Of a DNA stretch of 64,000 bases, positions 59,535-64,000 are shown in pieces; position 1 is the first letter of the stretch, and each line of letters begins with the position of its first letter. This DNA comes from Streptomyces sp. CG1 (GTDB lineage Bacteria > Actinomycetota > Actinomycetes > Streptomycetales > Streptomycetaceae). The stretch is from positions 2,790,001 to 2,854,000 of the forward strand of contig NZ_CP163518.1 in the NCBI RefSeq assembly GCF_041080625.1, written 5' to 3'. The position numbers and the translations under genes were made by a program. The notes below the pieces were generated by a model. That model was not told the origin of the DNA. It made no database searches and worked only from the letters and a program-made list of their open reading frames with translations.

Positions 59535-62500
59535 GCACAGTGTTGTTGTTGTCGACCGCCGACACGGATCTGCTGGCGGCCCGGGCCTCCGGCGCGGACT
59601 ACCGCATCGGCAACCCGACCCGGGTGGACGTCGCCGGGGAGCTGCCGGGGCTGCTCGACGGCGCGGTCCTGGCCGTCGTACGGCTGCTGGGTGGCAAGCG
59701 CGCCTGGGAGGAGGGGCTGGCCGCACTGAAGACGGCCGGGATCCCGACCGTGCTGCTGGGCGGCGAGGCCGTACCGGACGCAGAGCTGATGGCCGAGTCG
59801 TCGGTGCCCGCCGGTGTGGTGGCAGAGGCACTGAAGTACCTGGTCGAGGGCGGCCCCGCGAACCTGCTGGAGCTGTCCCGGTTCCTGTCCGACACCGTGC
59901 TGCTGACCGGTGAGGGCTTCGAGGGGCCGCGGAAGATGCCGGAGTACGGCGTCCACGGCTCTTACGCGGTACGGGACGGCCGTCCGACCGTGGGTGTGCT
60001 CTTCTACCGGGCACACGAACTGAGCGGCAACACCGCCTTCGTGGACACCCTGTGCGAGGCGATCGAGGCGAAGGGCGCGAACGCCCTGCCGGTGTACTGC
60101 GGTTCGCTGCGCGGCGCGGACGCCGGGCTGTACGAGCTGCTCGGCCGGGCCGACGCGCTGGTCGCGACCGTGCTCGCGGCCGGCGGCACCCATGCCTCGC
60201 AGGCCTCGGCGGGCGGTGACGAGGAGTCCTGGGACATCGGCGCGCTCGCCGACCTGAACATCCCGGTGCTGCAGGGCCTGTGCCTCACCTCCTCGCGGGC
60301 CGCCTGGGAGGAGTCGGACGCCGCCCTGTCCCCCATGGACGCGGCGATGCAGGTCGCCATCCCGGAGTTCGACGGCCGCCTGATCACCGTGCCGTTCTCC
60401 TTCAAGGAGCAGGGCCCCGACGAGGTCCCGGTGTACATCGCCGACCCGGAGCGGGCCGCACGAGTCGCCGGAATCGCCCTGCGCCACGCCCAGTTGAAGC
60501 ACAAGCCGAACGCGGAGAAGAAGATCGCGCTGGTCTTCACCGCGTACCCGACCAAGCACTCCCGGGTCGGCAACGCGGTCGGCCTGGACACGCCCGCGTC
60601 GGCGGTGCGCGTGCTGGACGCCCTGCGCGACGCGGGCTACTCGCTCACCGAATACCCCTCCGGCGGCGACGAGTTGATCCACCGGCTGATCGAGGCCGGC
60701 GGCCACGACGTCGAGTGGCTGACCGAGGACCAGCTGGCCGCCGCGCCCGCACGGGTGCCGCTGGCGGACTACCGGGCGTGGTTCGAGAAGCTGGACCCGG
60801 ACCTCAAGGACGCCATGGCGGAGGCGTGGGGCGAGCCGCCGGGCGGCCTGTACGTCGACGGCGAGGACATCGTGCTGGCGTCGCTGCAGTTCGGGAACGT
60901 CGTCGTGATGATCCAGCCGCCGCGCGGCTTCGGCGAGAACCCGATCGCGATCTACCACGACCCCGACATGCCACCCTCGCACCACTACATGGCGGCCTAC
61001 CGCTGGCTGGACAACAGCTTCGGCGCGGACGCCATCGTGCACATGGGCAAGCACGGCACGATGGAGTGGCTGCCGGGCAAGGGCCTCGGCCTGAGCGCCG
61101 GTTGTGCCCCGGACGCGGTCCTCGGCGACCTGCCCCTCATCTACCCGTTCATCGTGAACGACCCCGGTGAGGGCACCCAGGCCAAGCGGCGCGGGCACGC
61201 CACGGTGGTCGACCACCTGGTGCCGCCGATGGCCCGCGCCGACACGTACGGCGACCTGGCCAAGCTGGAGCAGCTGCTGGACGAGTACGCGCTCGTCTCC
61301 GACCTGGACCCGGCGAAGGCCCCGGCCGTGCGCGCCCAGATCTGGACGCTGGTGAAGGCGGCCGAGCTGCACCATGACCTGCATGTGGACGAGCAGCCGG
61401 GCGACGACGACTTCGACGAGTTCGTCATGCACATCGACGGCTATCTGTGCGAGATCAAGGACGTCCAGATCAGGGACGGTCTGCACATCCTGGGCGGCGG
61501 CCCGGTCGGCGAGCCGCGCGTGAACCTGGTGCTGGCCGTGCTGCGGGCGTCCCAGGTGTGGGGCGGACAGGCGAACGCCCTTCCGGGGCTCAGGGCTTCC
61601 CTCGCCGCTCATTTCGGGCTGGCCGAGAAGGAGCTGCTGGCCGAGCCGGGCGCGCCGGTGAAGGTGCCGGTGGAGCTGACGGACCTGGTGGAGGGCCCGT
61701 CCCGTAGCGCCGCCGACGCGATCGACCTGCTGGAGCAGCTGTGCCGGCGGATCGCGGAGGGCATGGAGGCGCGGGCGTGGGACCGTGCGGTCGTCCCCGC
61801 CGTCCTGCGGGGCGTGCTCGGTTGCGAACCCGCGGACGGCATCGCCGTGTTGGAGTTCGCGTGCGACGAGGTCGTACCCCGGCTCGCCCGCACCACCGAC
61901 GAGATCGGGCACATCCTGCGCGCCCTGGACGGCGGTTATGTCCCGGCGGGTCCGTCGGGTTCGCCGACCCGGGGACTGGTGAACGTCCTGCCGACCGGCC
62001 GGAACTTCTACTCGGTCGACCCCAAGGCCATTCCGTCCCGGCTGAGCTGGGAGGTCGGCCAGTCGCTGGCCGACTCGCTGGTGCAGCGGTACCTCCAGGA
62101 CACCGGCGAGTACCCGAAGTCCGTCGGCCTGACCGTCTGGGGTACGTCCGCGATGCGCACCCAGGGTGACGACATCGCCGAGATCCTGGCGCTGCTGGGC
62201 TGCCGCCCCGTATGGGACGACGCCTCGCGCCGGGTCACGGGCTTCGAGACCGTGCCCCTGGCGGAGCTGGGCCGGCCGCGCATCGACGTCACGGTCCGCA
62301 TCTCCGGCTTCTTCCGGGACGCGTTCCCGCACGTCGTCGGCCTGATCGACGACGCCGTACGGGCGGTGGCCGAGCTGGACGAGCCCGCCGGGAGCAACTT
62401 CGTGAAGGCGCACGCCGACGAGGACACCGCCGAACACGGTGACCGGCGGCGCGCGACGGCCCGTGTCTTCGGTTCGAAGCCGGGCGCGTACGGCGCCGGT

Positions 62501-63184
62501 CTGCTGCCGCTGATCGACGCCCGCAACTGGCGCAGCGACGCGGATCTCGCCGAGGTGTACGCCGTCTGGGGCGGCTACGCCTATGGGCGCGGGCTCGACG
62601 GGCGGGCGGCGCGCGGGGACATGGAGACCGCGTTCAAGCGGATCGCGGTCGCCGCGAAGAACGTCGACACCCGTGAGCACGACCTGGTCGACGCGGACGA
62701 CTACTTCCAGTACCACGGCGGCATGGTCGCGATGGTCCGGCATCTGACCGGCGCCAACCCCGAGGCGTACGTGGGCGACAGTGCCGTACCGGACCAGGTG
62801 AAGACCCGCACGCTGGGCGAGGAGACCCACCGTGTCTTCCGGGCCCGGGTGGTCAACCCGCGCTGGATGGCGGCCATGCGCCGGCACGGCTACAAGGGCG
62901 CTTTCGAGATGGCGGCGACCGTGGACTATCTGTTCGGCTACGACGCCACGGCGGGCGTGGTCGACGACTGGATGTACGAGAAGCTCAGCGCGGAGTACGT
63001 CTTCGACCCTGAGAACCGGGACTTCATGAAGAAGTCCAACCCGTGGGCGCTGCGCGGCATCACCGAGCGGCTCCTTGAGGCGGCGGATCGGGGCCTGTGG
63101 GCCGAGCCGGACGCGGACACGCTGGAGCGGCTGCGCGCCACCTACCTGGAGCTGGAAGGCGACTTGGAGGGCGACGACCAGTGA
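59531..63184 (+). CDS. cobN: cobaltochelatase subunit CobN
   Basis: A 1217-aa protein, the large cobalt-chelatase subunit related to magnesium chelatase BchH, which inserts Co2+ into hydrogenobyrinic acid a,c-diamide. Recognisable blocks are [63 protein letters not shown] (strong family signature), and [40 protein letters not shown] [23 protein letters not shown] 59531 overlaps cobQ by 4 bp. Its stop overlaps the next start. Confidence 0.95.
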   Translation: MSTVLLLSTADTDLLAARASGADYRIGNPTRVDVAGELPGLLDGAVLAVVRLLGGKRAWEEGLAALKTAGIPTVLLGGEAVPDAELMAESSVPAGVVAEALKYLVEGGPANLLELSRFLSDTVLLTGEGFEGPRKMPEYGVHGSYAVRDGRPTVGVLFYRAHELSGNTAFVDTLCEAIEAKGANALPVYCGSLRGADAGLYELLGRADALVATVLAAGGTHASQASAGGDEESWDIGALADLNIPVLQGLCLTSSRAAWEESDAALSPMDAAMQVAIPEFDGRLITVPFSFKEQGPDEVPVYIADPERAARVAGIALRHAQLKHKPNAEKKIALVFTAYPTKHSRVGNAVGLDTPASAVRVLDALRDAGYSLTEYPSGGDELIHRLIEAGGHDVEWLTEDQLAAAPARVPLADYRAWFEKLDPDLKDAMAEAWGEPPGGLYVDGEDIVLASLQFGNVVVMIQPPRGFGENPIAIYHDPDMPPSHHYMAAYRWLDNSFGADAIVHMGKHGTMEWLPGKGLGLSAGCAPDAVLGDLPLIYPFIVNDPGEGTQAKRRGHATVVDHLVPPMARADTYGDLAKLEQLLDEYALVSDLDPAKAPAVRAQIWTLVKAAELHHDLHVDEQPGDDDFDEFVMHIDGYLCEIKDVQIRDGLHILGGGPVGEPRVNLVLAVLRASQVWGGQANALPGLRASLAAHFGLAEKELLAEPGAPVKVPVELTDLVEGPSRSAADAIDLLEQLCRRIAEGMEARAWDRAVVPAVLRGVLGCEPADGIAVLEFACDEVVPRLARTTDEIGHILRALDGGYVPAGPSGSPTRGLVNVLPTGRNFYSVDPKAIPSRLSWEVGQSLADSLVQRYLQDTGEYPKSVGLTVWGTSAMRTQGDDIAEILALLGCRPVWDDASRRVTGFETVPLAELGRPRIDVTVRISGFFRDAFPHVVGLIDDAVRAVAELDEPAGSNFVKAHADEDTAEHGDRRRATARVFGSKPGAYGAGLLPLIDARNWRSDADLAEVYAVWGGYAYGRGLDGRAARGDMETAFKRIAVAAKNVDTREHDLVDADDYFQYHGGMVAMVRHLTGANPEAYVGDSAVPDQVKTRTLGEETHRVFRARVVNPRWMAAMRRHGYKGAFEMAATVDYLFGYDATAGVVDDWMYEKLSAEYVFDPENRDFMKKSNPWALRGITERLLEAADRGLWAEPDADTLERLRATYLELEGDLEGDDQ

Positions 63185-64000
63185 CAACTCCCTTCCCTTT
63201 CACGGCCGTTGTCGGCCAGGACGACCTGCGGCTCGCCCTGCTGCTCAACGCGGTCAGCCCCGCTGTCGGCGGCGTGCTGGTGCGCGGTGAGAAGGGCACG
63301 GCCAAGTCCACGGCCGTACGCGCCCTTTCGGCGCTGCTGCCCGGGGTGGCCGTCGTACCCGGCTGCCGGTTCTCCTGCGACCCGGCGGCCCCGGACCCGT
63401 CGTGCCCGGACGGCCCGCACGAGGCCGCGGCCGGTGCGGCGCGGCCCGCGCGGATGGTGGAACTCCCCGTCGGTGCCTCCGAGGACCGGCTGGTCGGCGC
63501 CCTGGACATCGAGCGGGCACTCGCCGAGGGCGTGAAGGCGTTCGAGCCGGGCCTGCTGGCCGACGCACACCGGGGCATCCTCTACGTCGACGAGGTCAAT
63601 CTCCTCCACGACCACCTGGTCGACCTGCTGCTGGACGCGGCGGCGATGGGTGCCTCGTACGTGGAGCGCGAGGGGGTCTCCGTGCGGCACGCGGCGCGCT
63701 TCCTGCTCGTCGGCACGATGAACCCCGAAGAGGGCGAGCTGCGTCCGCAGCTGCTCGACCGGTTCGGGCTGACCGTGGAGGTCGCGGCCTCCCGCGAGCC
63801 GGACCAGCGGGTCGAGGTCGTACGGCGCCGGCTGGCGTACGACGACGATCCGGCCGCTTTCGCCGCGCGGTGGGACGAGGAGGAGGCCGGGGTACGGCAA
63901 CGGATCGCGGCGGCACGGGAGTTGCTGCCGCGGGTGCGGCTGGGCGACGGTGCGCTGCGGCAGATCGCGGCGACCTGCGCGGCCTTCGAGGTGGACGGCA
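63181..64000 (+). CDS. chelatase AAA+ subunit (ChlI/ChlD, putative cobaltochelatase), partial
   Basis: The first about 273 codons of a chelatase motor subunit, cut by the window edge. It has the AAA+ Walker [10 protein letters not shown] at 36-44, Walker [15 protein letters not shown], and sensor [24 protein letters not shown], the ChlI/BchI signature. In Streptomyces one long protein usually combines ChlI- and ChlD-like parts; the C-terminal VWA domain would be beyond the edge. GTG 63181 overlaps the cobN TGA. With CobN it should form the cobalt chelatase. Confidence 0.92.
   Translation, partial: MTTPFPFTAVVGQDDLRLALLLNAVSPAVGGVLVRGEKGTAKSTAVRALSALLPGVAVVPGCRFSCDPAAPDPSCPDGPHEAAAGAARPARMVELPVGASEDRLVGALDIERALAEGVKAFEPGLLADAHRGILYVDEVNLLHDHLVDLLLDAAAMGASYVEREGVSVRHAARFLLVGTMNPEEGELRPQLLDRFGLTVEVAASREPDQRVEVVRRRLAYDDDPAAFAARWDEEEAGVRQRIAAARELLPRVRLGDGALRQIAATCAAFEVDG

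Noticed and set aside
58688..63187. 1499-codon open frame on the minus strand opposite cobQ-cobN
   Set aside because: It mirrors cobN codon bias, as is usual in high-GC genomes, has no motifs, and runs through two strongly conserved plus-strand genes.

Overview
The window is chromosomal DNA of a Streptomyces (or very close actinomycete). It is very GC-rich throughout, starts are often GTG after GGAGG-type ribosome binding sites, and it carries lineage markers: a chaplin, a streptophobe-family relic, a DUF3099 protein, an SGM_5486-type micropeptide beside a CynX/NimT transporter, and an InhA-type FabI behind FabG. From memory the gene order resembles the S. coelicolor core region around chpE, serB, fabI-fabG, tldD, tyrS, moaA, pitH and the cob genes. 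That is recollection, not a comparison I could run. No tRNA, rRNA, CRISPR array, prophage or classical secondary-metabolite cluster was found.

Layout. 1-6.8 kb: start of an ABC ATPase, a conserved hypothetical, a cysteine-less ChpE-like chaplin, a GAF histidine kinase/LuxR regulator pair, a 255-bp MITE-like element with perfect terminal repeats, an SDR overlapping queA, and a secreted SLT-domain protein. 6.8-16 kb: FHA-ABC exporter, a decayed streptophobe gene, serB, a SixA-type phosphatase, small membrane proteins, a CynX/NimT MFS transporter with its micropeptide, a divergent FadR-type regulator, and a small secreted protein. 16-26.6 kb: fabG-fabI, tldD-pmbA, tyrS, small membrane proteins, moaA, and an acetate-type SSS symporter with its DUF485 partner. 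26.8-30 kb: a subtilisin relic, a CoA transferase behind an AT-rich dyad-bearing promoter, and a polytopic membrane protein. 30-37 kb: zinc alcohol dehydrogenase, VIT-type transporter, and a tightly overlapping four-gene operon (ADC-like protein, SDR, two amidohydrolases) divergent from a TetR gene with a palindrome between them. 37-42 kb: DEDDh exonuclease with BRCT, zinc-binding miniprotein, SURF1, GH15, SDR.

42-45 kb is a compact Asp23/AmaP-type envelope-stress cluster: two Asp23 proteins, a DUF2273-like protein, a DUF6286-like protein, AmaP, and a divergent gene whose two halves look Asp23-like. 45-54 kb: enoyl-CoA hydratase, HTH miniprotein, an ABC-F ATPase with a possible seven-residue leader peptide, a PQQ-like membrane protein, a relic of a YpfJ-type zinc peptidase, a VOC protein, a large hypothetical, an alpha/beta hydrolase and a class II aldolase. 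54-57 kb: GH25 lysozyme, then a PiT phosphate transporter preceded by a PHO box, and a small membrane protein. 56.8-64 kb: a cobalamin riboswitch followed by cobD-cobQ-cobN and a chelatase AAA+ subunit that runs off the window. The cob genes overlap by one to four bases and form one B12-repressed operon.

Three pseudogenes, one MITE-like element and several 27-bp tandem duplications show ongoing local decay and slippage in an otherwise conserved stretch. The least understood parts are the Asp23/AmaP cluster, the amidohydrolase/ADC operon and the ABC-F leader.
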